Under the pieces are notes generated by a model. That model did no database searches. It was given only the letters and a program-made list of their open reading frames with translations, and was not told the DNA's origin. The translations under genes were made by a program, and so were the position numbers. A stretch of 64,000 bases of DNA from Ignavibacteria bacterium. Its GTDB lineage: Bacteria; Bacteroidota; Ignavibacteria; Ignavibacteriales; SURF-24. Numbering within the stretch: the stretch's first letter is position 1; each line of letters begins with the position of its first letter. Below are positions 54,009 through 63,003 of this stretch, in pieces. The stretch spans positions 310,001 through 374,000 of the forward strand of contig JAAXKQ010000002.1 in NCBI GenBank assembly GCA_025612245.1, written 5' to 3'.

Positions 54009-57000
54009 ATGAAAAAAAGTTTAATCTTAATATTAACATACGTGCTGGCTTTTACTTTCTCGAGTTTCGCCCAGGAAAAAGATTCTCTCGGTAATTATGA
54101 CCTGAAAAAACTCACTTATGAGGACAATTTGAGGCTCTTTGGACCGATTACCGGTACAAAGATAAATAAGATTGCCGGCGATAAAAGGGAAGTAAAAGAC
54201 ATCATAATTAAAGGCAACAAGATCACGACCATTCTGTACAACTATGGTTCAATCTGTACTCCTAGTGCAGGTTCTTCAATAGGAAATATTGCTGACCTTG
54301 TATGGAACGGTTTGGGTTACGGTTGGGAATTCGGTGTTTTGGCTGGTGCTGAGGTTACTGATGTGGATGGAAATCCGCTGCACATAATCAGTGATTCGCA
54401 CGTGCAGCCGTCAATGGGAGATTACGATGCAAAGGGTGAGTTAAAATGGGGCTGGCTGCCTAAGGCAGGTTATTCTGATCCCAATCAGCTGCATGTAGCT
54501 TCATTAAATGCAGAGGATAAGGATGGTGACGGAAAACCTGACTCATGGCCACAGAGCTGGTACTCTGCAGGTGCCGGAAAGTATCTCTGGCCGGCTTTCC
54601 TGGGAGATATGTCAACTGCTCCGGATGAAGAAGTATATTATGCAATGGATGATTATACGAACTACGAGTTTATGGGAAAGTATGCTCCATTTCCAAGCGA
54701 CATTACCAAAGGCGGACTTGGTCTGGATGCTAGCGTAAGAATTCTCCAGTTCAATAACCCAATGGCTGAGGACATAATGTTCTCGGTTTATCAGATTACC
54801 AATGCAAGTGAAAAAGATCTTGGCAACATATTTTTTGGTATGTACGGAGATCCTCACATTGGTGGTTACAATGATTATGCCGATGATATGTCATACTTTA
54901 TCCCTCCAAAAGGAGAGAAGGCAGAAGGCTATGAACAACCTGCAAGAAGCATGGTATTTTCATGGGATCTTGATGGCACTGGAATGAATGGCAAAAAGCC
55001 AGGTTACTTTGGATGGAAATTTCTTGAGTCTCCGTCTTTTGCGAACGATTGGGTCGACAATGACGATGATGGAATTCAAGACGAGTCACCTTTTAATGGC
55101 AAGGGGCATTACATTGATGGAGTCACAGTACCCCTAATAGAAGGAATAGCAGATACTGCTAAGTATAGGAAAATATATGGAGCTCCTAAGCCAAGATGGT
55201 CGGGCGATGAAGATGGCGATTGGGATCCGACAAAACATGACGTCGGTATAGACGGTATCGGACCTGATTCGAAGAACTATCCCGGACCGGATTTCGGTGA
55301 AGGGGATGGAACTCCTACACAGGCATGGTATAATGACATGAATGGAAACGGAGTGCTCGATCCAGAGGAAAAAGCAACTTTGACCGAAGAGAATCTTCCC
55401 GGATATAAGTGGGCAGGTTCTGAACCAAACTTCGGGTACAGGGATATTTCCGAATCTGACCAGTTAGGTCTTACAGGATTTACAGCCGCAATTTTCAGCA
55501 CATCTAATGCTCCGAAAAATGATGAGCTGATCTGGCAGTGGTTTACTAAGCCCGAAATTGATCCGGAACAGGCTCTGCTTAGAAACGCGGGCGATAATAT
55601 CTTCTGCTTTTCGACCGGTCCCGTAAGTCTTTCTATGGGTGAAACTCAGAGATTTTCGATGGCAATTATGATGGGAGAAAACCTTAGTGATCTTTTACTG
55701 AATGCATCTACTTCTACAAAAATACTTGAAGCAGATTACCGTTTCGCACAGCCACCAGCAAAACCGATTGTTAAGGCTGTTGCGGGCGACCACAAGGTAA
55801 CTCTTTATTGGGATTCCAGATCAGAGGAATCGATTGATCCATTAACAAGTGAAAAAGACTTCGAAGGTTATAAAATCTATAGAAGCCGCGACTTCAATTT
55901 CTCTGATATATACAAAATAACAGACGCGAATGGCAACCCGTTTTTGGCACAGCCGTTCTATAATTCGCAAACATCAAAGTATGCTCAGTGGGATCTCGTT
56001 GATAATTATTCTGGTCTTGCCGAGAAGGAATATGATGGACGCGGAGTAAAATATAACCTTGGTTCAAACTCCGGTTTAGTCCACCAGTATGTCGATTCAA
56101 CTGCCCAAAACGGTGTAACATACTATTACGCAGTAGTTGCATACGACAGGGGTGCAATAAATAAGGTTACAAAACAGATGGAGCTGCCGCCGACAGAAAC
56201 ACAGGCTGTAATTCAGCAGGATCCATTAACCGGTAAGCTTATTTTTGACGTAAACACTGTTCAGGCTACTCCAAGTCCGGTTGGTGTTGGCTATGGAGAT
56301 GCTGAGGCTGGTGTTGGAGGACTTCCAAAGGTTCTTGCCGGAAACAGTACCGGTAGTGTTTCAATGAAAGTGCTTGACAATCTCTCAGTTCTGGATAAGC
56401 AATACAAACTGGAATTTGCTGATACACTTCATTATAGCGTTCTGGATTCAACGGGAGTAAGCAATAATTTTGTATCGAAAGATACAGTATTGGTATTCCT
56501 GAAGAATGGACACCTTGTTAAGGAAAGTGTTCAGGTAATTGACGCAGGAAATAACGAGGTTGATCCTTCCAAATATGTCGTCAATCCTCTGCTTGGTCAA
56601 ATAGGCGGGGCCTATCCGGGCAGTCTGCCAAAGGGAAATGTATATACTGTTAAATACAGGTATTATCCTTTATACCAGAGTACATTGATAAATTCTGAGG
56701 ACGGAAACCTGTCATTTGACGGAGTCAGGGTATATGTCCAGAATCAGAAACTGAACGCCGATAATGTAAATAGTAAATTTGTTAATGACGCAGTAGATGT
56801 TAAAACTGATATAGAATATCCTCCAACACCTACAAACATTAAGAAGTATGTTAAACTTGAGTCAGACTATGAAATAACATGGCTTGGTTCAGAACAGAAT
56901 CCGGATGGATCATGGAAAGTCTATGATTCTGTAAAAGTCGGAAGCTCATATATAAAGTTCCCGTTCAAAATAATGGATGTAACGAAAAATGAGCCGGCAA

Positions 57001-57581
57001 ATTTCTATCTGTTCCAGCTGTTACCCGGTCTTGACAAAAATAAACAGTTTGACTGGGGTGAATCTATTGTCCTGTTTGCCAAAAACGACACCAAACTGAC
57101 TTATGGTTCATATGAGATCAAGTTCAATATAGATACGACAAAACATCCAGCGGTTCTTCCGAAGGCTGGTGACATATTCAAATTGAGGATAAACAGGCCT
57201 TTCAAGGCTGGAGACGCATATCTGTTTGAGACAAAGAAGGCAGAGTATTCTCCTGAAACTGCAAAGGAACAGATAAATGACATATATGTAGTACCAAATC
57301 CATATGTTGCATACGGCATCTCCGAAAATCCAGGTCGTACTACCGGCAAACGTGGAGACAGGGCGCTACAATTCAGGAATTTACCTCCCAAATGTACAAT
57401 TAGAATATATACATTAACAGGTGAACTGGTTGATACAATAAATAAAGATGATCTGTCTAGTACCATAAGCTGGGATCTCTTAAGCAAAGAAGGCATGAGA
57501 ATTGCTTATGGAGTTTACTTGTACCATGTCGATATTCCCGGCGTTGGTGAAAAGATAGGTAAATTCGCTGTTATTAAATAA
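54009..57581 (+). CDS. 1190-residue secreted protein with variant sorting tail
   Basis: This protein has a signal peptide (MKKSLILILTYVLAFTFSSFAQ). It contains several acidic loops of the thrombospondin-3/calcium type (DKDGDGKPDSWPQSW, WVDNDDDGIQDESP, MNGNGVLDPEEKA) and a fibronectin III-like region (FEGYKIYRSRDF). The end is not NPFNP but a variant: IYVVPNPYVAYGISENPGR, then RALQFRNLPPKCTIRIYTLTGELV and a final strand GKFAVIK, a FlgD-like or CHU-type C-terminal fold. It follows the receptor gene by 25 bp and precedes PorV, so I infer the receptor's surface partner or cargo. The function is not known. It is distantly similar in plan to the tandem giants. Confidence 0.85.
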   Translation: MKKSLILILTYVLAFTFSSFAQEKDSLGNYDLKKLTYEDNLRLFGPITGTKINKIAGDKREVKDIIIKGNKITTILYNYGSICTPSAGSSIGNIADLVWNGLGYGWEFGVLAGAEVTDVDGNPLHIISDSHVQPSMGDYDAKGELKWGWLPKAGYSDPNQLHVASLNAEDKDGDGKPDSWPQSWYSAGAGKYLWPAFLGDMSTAPDEEVYYAMDDYTNYEFMGKYAPFPSDITKGGLGLDASVRILQFNNPMAEDIMFSVYQITNASEKDLGNIFFGMYGDPHIGGYNDYADDMSYFIPPKGEKAEGYEQPARSMVFSWDLDGTGMNGKKPGYFGWKFLESPSFANDWVDNDDDGIQDESPFNGKGHYIDGVTVPLIEGIADTAKYRKIYGAPKPRWSGDEDGDWDPTKHDVGIDGIGPDSKNYPGPDFGEGDGTPTQAWYNDMNGNGVLDPEEKATLTEENLPGYKWAGSEPNFGYRDISESDQLGLTGFTAAIFSTSNAPKNDELIWQWFTKPEIDPEQALLRNAGDNIFCFSTGPVSLSMGETQRFSMAIMMGENLSDLLLNASTSTKILEADYRFAQPPAKPIVKAVAGDHKVTLYWDSRSEESIDPLTSEKDFEGYKIYRSRDFNFSDIYKITDANGNPFLAQPFYNSQTSKYAQWDLVDNYSGLAEKEYDGRGVKYNLGSNSGLVHQYVDSTAQNGVTYYYAVVAYDRGAINKVTKQMELPPTETQAVIQQDPLTGKLIFDVNTVQATPSPVGVGYGDAEAGVGGLPKVLAGNSTGSVSMKVLDNLSVLDKQYKLEFADTLHYSVLDSTGVSNNFVSKDTVLVFLKNGHLVKESVQVIDAGNNEVDPSKYVVNPLLGQIGGAYPGSLPKGNVYTVKYRYYPLYQSTLINSEDGNLSFDGVRVYVQNQKLNADNVNSKFVNDAVDVKTDIEYPPTPTNIKKYVKLESDYEITWLGSEQNPDGSWKVYDSVKVGSSYIKFPFKIMDVTKNEPANFYLFQLLPGLDKNKQFDWGESIVLFAKNDTKLTYGSYEIKFNIDTTKHPAVLPKAGDIFKLRINRPFKAGDAYLFETKKAEYSPETAKEQINDIYVVPNPYVAYGISENPGRTTGKRGDRALQFRNLPPKCTIRIYTLTGELVDTINKDDLSSTISWDLLSKEGMRIAYGVYLYHVDIPGVGEKIGKFAVIK

Positions 57582-57598
57582 TATGTAGTTAAACAGTG

Positions 57599-57660
57599 CT
57601 GTTATTGAATAACAGTATAAATACAATCTGATTTTTCACAGGGCGGAAAATTTTCCGCCC
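57599..57660. other. Two palindromes between the 1190-aa gene and porV
   Basis: CTGTTATT-G-AATAACAG (57599-57615) and the perfect 20-bp palindrome GGGCGGAAAATTTTCCGCCC (57641-57660) stand close together. Either may terminate, process or protect the transcript between these two genes, or be a binding site. Confidence 0.55.
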
Positions 57661-57717
57661 CGGGTAAACAGAAATTCGAAGATATACAATGACAAGAGAA
57701 TTTTGGAGAAATCAAGC

Positions 57718-58749
57718 ATGAGAAAATCACTTTACTTAATGATTTTACTTGCAGCCTTCAGTTTCAGCCAGGTAAATGCCCAGATTTTCAGGGATATTAC
57801 CAAGGTTGGTACAACTGCGGCACAGTTCCTGAAAATTGGTCCTGGCGCCAGGGCCATTGGTATGGGCGGTGCTTATACGGCTGTTAGTAATGATATATAT
57901 TCTACATACTGGAATCCTGCAGGTATTGCTAATACAGAAGGATCAGGCCAGGTTGCATTTAACCACACGCAGTGGCTGGCTGATGTCCGTTATGATTATG
58001 CAGCAGGATCAATTAATTTGCCTGAATTAGGAACTATGTTCCTTACTGTTACCTCTCTGGGAGTACCGGAAGAAAAGGTAAGGACTTTTGACAATCCTGA
58101 AGGTGACGGAAGATACTGGGATGCCGGTTCTCTGGAAATGGGTTTCGGTTTTGCCAGAAGACTTACCGACAGGTTTTCAATTGGCTTCCAGGCAAAATAT
58201 ATCAAGGAAAGCGTCTGGAACAGCAGCGCAAGCGGCTTTGCTCTTGACGTAGGTACATATTATGTAACACCATTCAACGATCTCGTTATCGGTGCTGCAA
58301 TTAGCAACTTCGGTTCAAAGATGCAGCTCGATGGGCGTGACATTCAGTTTAATAACGATCCTAATTCTGATGACAATTCAGGTCCTAATAACGTACCTGC
58401 AAAGTACGAAATGGATTCTTATGATATGCCTCTTTCTTTTAGGATCGGTCTTTCTATGGATGTTATAAAGACAAGGTATATTCGCCTGAAGACTGCCGTT
58501 GATGCGATACACCCGAATGATAATAATGAATACGTTAATGCAGGTGCTGAACTTGCTTATGACGAAACATTCTTCATCCGCGGCGGTTACAAGTCTCTCT
58601 TCCTTAACGACAGTGAGCAGAGCTTTACTGTAGGCGCAGGTATTAACTATGAAGTTAGCGCTGGCTTGAAAGTAATGGTCAACTATGCTTATGCCGATTA
58701 TGGAAGACTGAAGAATATTCAGTACATAGATCTGGGCCTTAGTTTCTAA
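57718..58749 (+). CDS. PorV/PorQ-like T9SS outer-membrane protein
   Basis: I choose ATG 57718 (TTTGGAGA upstream); the product is 343 residues. After the signal peptide (MRKSLYLMILLAAFSFSQVNAQ) comes GTTAAQFLKIGPGARAIGMG and GGAYTAVSNDIYSTYWNPAGIA, the hallmark of PorV/PorQ-type FadL-like barrels. The remainder is beta-strands ending IQYIDLGLSF. PorV shuttles T9SS cargo from the translocon to the attachment machinery. Its placement right after a large secreted protein suggests a dedicated partner. A strong terminator follows, so it ends the unit. Confidence 0.9.
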   Translation: MRKSLYLMILLAAFSFSQVNAQIFRDITKVGTTAAQFLKIGPGARAIGMGGAYTAVSNDIYSTYWNPAGIANTEGSGQVAFNHTQWLADVRYDYAAGSINLPELGTMFLTVTSLGVPEEKVRTFDNPEGDGRYWDAGSLEMGFGFARRLTDRFSIGFQAKYIKESVWNSSASGFALDVGTYYVTPFNDLVIGAAISNFGSKMQLDGRDIQFNNDPNSDDNSGPNNVPAKYEMDSYDMPLSFRIGLSMDVIKTRYIRLKTAVDAIHPNDNNEYVNAGAELAYDETFFIRGGYKSLFLNDSEQSFTVGAGINYEVSAGLKVMVNYAYADYGRLKNIQYIDLGLSF

Positions 58750-58770
58750 GCTAAATGTGAAACAGACAAA

Positions 58771-58806
58771 AAAAGCGCCTGCCGATAAATACGGCAGGCG
58801 CTTTTT
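58771..58806 (+). terminator. Strong intrinsic terminator after porV
   Basis: AAAAGCGCCTGCCG (58771-58784) and CGGCAGGCGCTTTT (58792-58805) form a perfect 14-bp stem around a 7-base loop, followed by further Ts. Confidence 0.92.
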
Positions 58807-58880
58807 GCTTTTAAATACAACTAATACTTATATTTCCGTTGCATTTCTAACATATTAATAACAATTGATAACGGATTGAA

Positions 58881-59516
58881 ATGAAAAAAATCATTTTTGC
58901 TCTTTTATTTCTTCCCGCACTTCTATTGGCACAGCAGACTTCAAATGAACTTATCCGGGTAAAAGACCTCATCCCTGATATTGTGCTTGACTTAAAGTAC
59001 AATACAGTAAATAACTTTACCCACCAGAAACTTTATACGACAAATGAATGCTATCTGCTGCTGGATGCAGTGAAAAAGCTAAAGGTAGTGCAGGACAGCC
59101 TTAGGAATGTTACTTCACTTAACGGCGTTTCTTATCCTAAAGGCTTGTCTATTAAAATATGGGACGGCTACAGGCCAAGGGCGGTGCAGTACCTGATGTG
59201 GGACATTATGCCCGACCCATCGTTTGTTGCAGATCCGAACAGCGGTTCAAACCACAACAGGGGCGGTGCGGTAGACCTGACACTCGTTGACAGGGCAACT
59301 GGCAAGGAACTAAAAATGCCAACCGGATTTGACGATTTTACCCCCGCTGCCTCACATAGTTTTAATTTGCTAACCCCTGAGGTTAAAGCCAACAGGGCAT
59401 TCCTTCTGAATATGATGGTTAATGTAGGCGGATTTCAAATGTATGATGCCGAATGGTGGCATTATAACGTTGCAGGCGCCGGTAATTATCCATTACAAGA
59501 TTTTCAAATGAAGTAG
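58881..59516 (+). CDS. vanX: D-Ala-D-Ala dipeptidase (VanX family, M15D)
   Basis: This 211-residue exported zinc dipeptidase has a signal peptide (MKKIIFALLFLPALLLAQ). The active site SNHNRGGAVD contains zinc ligands His125 and Asp132, and DAEWWHYN supplies catalytic Glu191 and the third ligand His194, spaced as in VanX. IWDGYRPRAVQYLMW carries the conserved arginine. It cleaves D-Ala-D-Ala. The usual vancomycin partners (VanH, VanA) are absent and the protein is exported, so cell-wall dipeptide scavenging or recycling, as in the DdpX type, is more likely than resistance. The T9SS repeat gene starts 10 bases after the stop. Confidence 0.9.
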   Translation: MKKIIFALLFLPALLLAQQTSNELIRVKDLIPDIVLDLKYNTVNNFTHQKLYTTNECYLLLDAVKKLKVVQDSLRNVTSLNGVSYPKGLSIKIWDGYRPRAVQYLMWDIMPDPSFVADPNSGSNHNRGGAVDLTLVDRATGKELKMPTGFDDFTPAASHSFNLLTPEVKANRAFLLNMMVNVGGFQMYDAEWWHYNVAGAGNYPLQDFQMK

Positions 59517-59526
59517 GGAAAAGCCG

Positions 59527-61803
59527 ATGAAAAAACTAATCTTAATTTTATTACTAATGCTTTCCTTTAAGGCTTTTGCACAGTCTGAGTTCCTGGTAAA
59601 TTCAGCTACAGATTCAACGCAGAGGTCACCGAGGGTTGCAGGACCCGACTTAAACGGAAATTACGTGGTGGTATGGCAGTCCTTTAACGGCTCCAATGAT
59701 ATATATCTGCAAAAGTATGACAAGAATAATGCTAAAGTTGGCTCCGAAGTCAGGGTTAACGATATAACCGATGGGGAGCAGGAGCGCCCGTCAGTGGCGA
59801 TGAATAAAACCGGCAGCTATGTTGTGGTTTGGTCGTCTTACACTGAAAACGAAGCCTCATACATGTACGACATAAAGGCAAAAGTATTCCCCGCTTCTTC
59901 CAGTCCATCTCAGGAATTTCTGGTAAACAGAACGAGAGAAAACACACAGACATCTCCCGATGTGGCAATTGATGAAAATGGAAACATCGTTGTTGTCTGG
60001 GAATCCTGGTTCCAGGATGGTAGTGACAGGGGCATATTTGCTCAGAGACTTCGGCCCGACGGCTCTTACGAGGGGAATGAGTTCCAGGTAAATACCACCA
60101 CGGCATTCAGCCAGGCGAGACCCAGCATAGAATTCTTTAACGACGGACGATTTATTATTGCCTGGGAATCGTGGACCAACAATCAGGCATATGACGTTTA
60201 CGCGCAGTGCTTCAAAAGCGACGGGACAAAGGAGAATGGAGAGTTTCGTGTCAACACAACTGTTGCAGATAACCAGTGGTTCTCAAGCATTGCGGTAAAC
60301 TCAGATAACAGCTTTTCAATTCTCTGGTGCAGCTGGGAGCAGGATGGTGATGACGGCGGAATATACCTGCAGCGTTACATGCCAGACTGTACAAAAAAGG
60401 GAGGTGAATTCAGGGTAAATACAACTACAAAGTTCTATCAGTGGCTCCCAAGAGCAAAATATCTGAAGGATGGAAAACTTGCCGTTGTATGGTCCAGCTG
60501 GCAAACTGACCTGAACCGCGAAGGTGTTTATTATTCTATCCTTGATACACTAAACAATAATCTGACACTGGAAAGAAAAGCAAATAATTATGTCATAAGC
60601 TTTCAGTGGGAGCCGGATTTAATGGTGAAAGATAACGGCGATTTAATGCTTTTCTGGTCATCATGGGGCCAAATTAATAAAGATTACGACGTATTTGGAA
60701 AGAATATAACCCCCGATTATCCCACAGAAGTCGTAAAACCCTCCACTTTAAGCCATAGTGAGGGACAGTCGGCAACAGAGTTGATTGTACACGTTCTGGA
60801 TAGGACCAAGTTAACAGGGCATACTTACCAGGTCAGCTTCAGTTTTCTCCAGGGCAAGTATTTTGATATGACGGTAAAGGACCTTATGAAAGGCACTCCG
60901 GCCGTGACTAACGTTCCTCTCACATATGGATCAAATATTTTTTACATGACTGATGAGTTTGACGGTATAGCTGTTGAACTCAGGCCCAGGTTCAATCTAG
61001 ACTTGGATACAGCAACTGCACACGTAATTGCTTCATCAAAAACAAATCTTCAATTCAGGGCCGGGCTACCGAAAATCGGCAAACCCATTCTGGCTCCGGT
61101 TGACGTGGCACTCGTTTGGGGAAAAACCGATACGCTTTCCGGTGGAGCGTATGCAAGTCCATTGGACACTGCGTTAAACGGCTCTTCAAAAAAAGTGATT
61201 CTTATTCCATTTAAGGCCGTGAATATGCAAAATAATAAAAAGCTGGACGTGCTTGTAATGGAAAATACGGCAACAAAAAATAACAAGTGGGACCCAGGAG
61301 AGACAATAATTTTACTTACACCTCCCGAATACAGGACCTCCACGCTCAATACGCACGCTCAGCTGACTTCGCCAGCCGGCGGTGCTTCAAACGTAATAAT
61401 GCCTTCAGAAGGGGATACTTTATTTCTGCGCACATTAAAGCCTCTTAGCGCACAGGATAGTTATTCTTTTAGCACTTCTACTGATAACATTACGCTTGGG
61501 CTGGCAGAAGCAGTGGTAAAACCTGAGAGTTTTCTCCTTGAGCAGAACTATCCAAATCCTTTTAATCCTACTACCACCATCAGGTTTTATATTCCAAAAG
61601 AAGGAAATGTGGAGCTTAAGATATTCGACCTATTGGGTCGTGAGGTAAGGACAATGACGGAAGGATTCTTAAGAAGCGGCATTCATTCATTTGTATGGAA
61701 CGGCAAAAATGACAATGGCTTCCAGGTTTCTTCAGGCGTATATATTTATCGCTTAAAATCCGGCAGCTATATGCAGTCTAAAAAGATGGTTTTGACAAAG
61801 TAA
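59527..61803 (+). CDS. T9SS-exported beta-repeat protein
   Basis: This 758-residue protein has a signal peptide (LLLMLSFKAFAQ). From about 25 to 360 it has six repeats of about 50 residues, each with the pattern EF-x-VN-TT and a GNYVVVWQSF-like strand pair (for example GNIVVVWESWFQDGSDRGIF). This suggests a beta-propeller or similar fold. A middle domain (about 400-670) contains SEGQSATELIVHVLDRTKL and a KWDPGETIILL strand. The end is a T9SS type A tail (EQNYPNPFNPTTTIRFYIP). It lies 10 bp after vanX, probably one operon, so a wall-related or peptide-binding surface role is possible. Function unknown. Confidence 0.82.
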   Translation: MKKLILILLLMLSFKAFAQSEFLVNSATDSTQRSPRVAGPDLNGNYVVVWQSFNGSNDIYLQKYDKNNAKVGSEVRVNDITDGEQERPSVAMNKTGSYVVVWSSYTENEASYMYDIKAKVFPASSSPSQEFLVNRTRENTQTSPDVAIDENGNIVVVWESWFQDGSDRGIFAQRLRPDGSYEGNEFQVNTTTAFSQARPSIEFFNDGRFIIAWESWTNNQAYDVYAQCFKSDGTKENGEFRVNTTVADNQWFSSIAVNSDNSFSILWCSWEQDGDDGGIYLQRYMPDCTKKGGEFRVNTTTKFYQWLPRAKYLKDGKLAVVWSSWQTDLNREGVYYSILDTLNNNLTLERKANNYVISFQWEPDLMVKDNGDLMLFWSSWGQINKDYDVFGKNITPDYPTEVVKPSTLSHSEGQSATELIVHVLDRTKLTGHTYQVSFSFLQGKYFDMTVKDLMKGTPAVTNVPLTYGSNIFYMTDEFDGIAVELRPRFNLDLDTATAHVIASSKTNLQFRAGLPKIGKPILAPVDVALVWGKTDTLSGGAYASPLDTALNGSSKKVILIPFKAVNMQNNKKLDVLVMENTATKNNKWDPGETIILLTPPEYRTSTLNTHAQLTSPAGGASNVIMPSEGDTLFLRTLKPLSAQDSYSFSTSTDNITLGLAEAVVKPESFLLEQNYPNPFNPTTTIRFYIPKEGNVELKIFDLLGREVRTMTEGFLRSGIHSFVWNGKNDNGFQVSSGVYIYRLKSGSYMQSKKMVLTK

Positions 61804-61825
61804 GATAGTTTTAACATATCAATAA

Positions 61826-61855
61826 GGCTGCCGTTAACAAAAAATAACGGCAGCC
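61826..61855 (+). terminator. Hairpin after the T9SS repeat gene
   Basis: GGCTGCCGTTA (61826-61836) and TAACGGCAGCC (61845-61855) form a perfect 11-bp stem with an 8-base A-rich loop. No T-run follows; it is a probable transcript end. Confidence 0.65.
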
Positions 61856-61913
61856 AATTCAAAACAGTACCTACATGAGTTTTTAGATATCTTACCATTA
61901 ACAAAACAAAAAC

Positions 61914-62642
61914 ATGAAATGTAAATTATTATTTTACTTCTTCGTTCTCTGCTTCTGTGGTGCCGGATGCACGCAGGAATCCGCCCTTTCCGACGTGGAG
62001 CTAAAGGACCCCTCAGCTATTCGTCCGGAAATAGTGTTTTCAAAAGCAAAAGAAAATGGGTCGATTACGCAGTATGTATATGCATGGATTAATGACAAGA
62101 ATAACGACCCCGTTGAACTTAAAAACGGAGGCGTACTGCTGAATGGAAAGGAAATGCAGGTAAAGACGCTCCAGGGGTTGCCCTATTATTCGGGGCTTGA
62201 CATTATCTCGGACATACGTGCGGGATATATTTACAATGTTGGCATAAAGCTGAATTCCGAGAAAACTTACAGCGCATCCATAAAGATCCCGGATAAGGAC
62301 CTCTCAACGCTTACACTTCCTCTTTCACAGAACAGGAATCAGGATATGGTGATTAGCTGGACTGAAATTGATCCAAACAGGGAGCTGAAACTGGACATAC
62401 TGAATTATTACAGGAAAGATAACCAGGAGCAAACGGAAGAGTTCCCGCTTTCTATTCCTCAAGAGAGCCTGAGCCAGGGGAAGCATACGATACCGTCTTC
62501 TTATTTCAAGAATACAGAAAATGTTTATAAGACAAAAATAACTTTAATATCCACTGTAAAAGGAACGATATATGAAGGCTTCAGGGCAGGAAGTAAAATT
62601 GAGGCAACGATATCAATTGCCAAATCCTGCCAGGTATATTAA
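61914..62642 (+). CDS. Lipoprotein of unknown function
   Basis: This 242-residue protein has a lipoprotein signal (LLFYFFVLCFCGAGC). After it the protein is beta-rich, with NGGVLLNGKEMQV and IDPNRELKLDILNYYRK. It has the general shape of Bacteroidota DUF4249-like or Ig-like lipoproteins, but I cannot assign a family. A hairpin (62680-62709) follows. No partner is evident. Confidence 0.65.
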   Translation: MKCKLLFYFFVLCFCGAGCTQESALSDVELKDPSAIRPEIVFSKAKENGSITQYVYAWINDKNNDPVELKNGGVLLNGKEMQVKTLQGLPYYSGLDIISDIRAGYIYNVGIKLNSEKTYSASIKIPDKDLSTLTLPLSQNRNQDMVISWTEIDPNRELKLDILNYYRKDNQEQTEEFPLSIPQESLSQGKHTIPSSYFKNTENVYKTKITLISTVKGTIYEGFRAGSKIEATISIAKSCQVY

Positions 62643-62679
62643 GGATCAGGGGATACTCTAAAGCAGTTTTCTTTAAAGA

Positions 62680-62709
62680 GATGGTCCTGAAATAAAAGTC
62701 AGGACCATC
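62680..62709 (+). terminator. Hairpin terminator after the lipoprotein gene
   Basis: GATGGTCCTGA (62680-62690) and TCAGGACCATC (62699-62709) form a perfect 11-bp stem with an 8-base loop. On the minus strand it also follows the decayed gene next to it. Confidence 0.7.
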
Positions 62710-62719
62710 GTTAAAAACT

Positions 62720-63003
62720 TTACATCAGCATCAAGCTCACCACAAAAGTTCCAATCAGCCCAACAATGATCGCAATTCCGTGGATTATGACCAGAGAAAA
62801 AGATTTTCAGAGGGCAGAGTAAGTTTTCTGAGGGAAGGCATTTTCATGGATACGATAAAACAAAATATTGAGATCACAACAGTTGCCAGGACAAAACATG
62901 CTGAATGATACAGAATTTCCAGTCCCCTCCCCGGGCTGCCGCCGCCACTTGTAAGGAGGTATTTCCGTATAAGGAGCTTTAGCGGCAGGCCCGGTAAGCC
63001 CTG
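62720..63003 (-). pseudogene. Decayed membrane-protein gene next to the YeiH permease
   Basis: On the minus strand, directly in frame after the TAG of the YeiH gene, about 73 codons read as protein (LIRKYLLTSGGGSPGRGLEI, then YHSACFVLATVVISIFCFIV) until a TAA at 62785-62787. The neighbouring frame then continues SLVIIHGIAIIVGLIGTFVV to a TAA at 62720-62722. Adding one T to the T5 run (plus-strand AAAAA, about 62797-62801) joins both into one reading with two hydrophobic segments. No ATG start is present. I infer a former small membrane protein broken by an indel; a sequencing slip in the homopolymer is the alternative. Family not recognised. Confidence 0.4.

Noticed and set aside
58881-59516. 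Reading vanX as evidence of a vancomycin-resistance cassette
   Set aside because: VanH, VanA, VanR and VanS are absent and the enzyme is exported, so a wall-recycling role is more likely.
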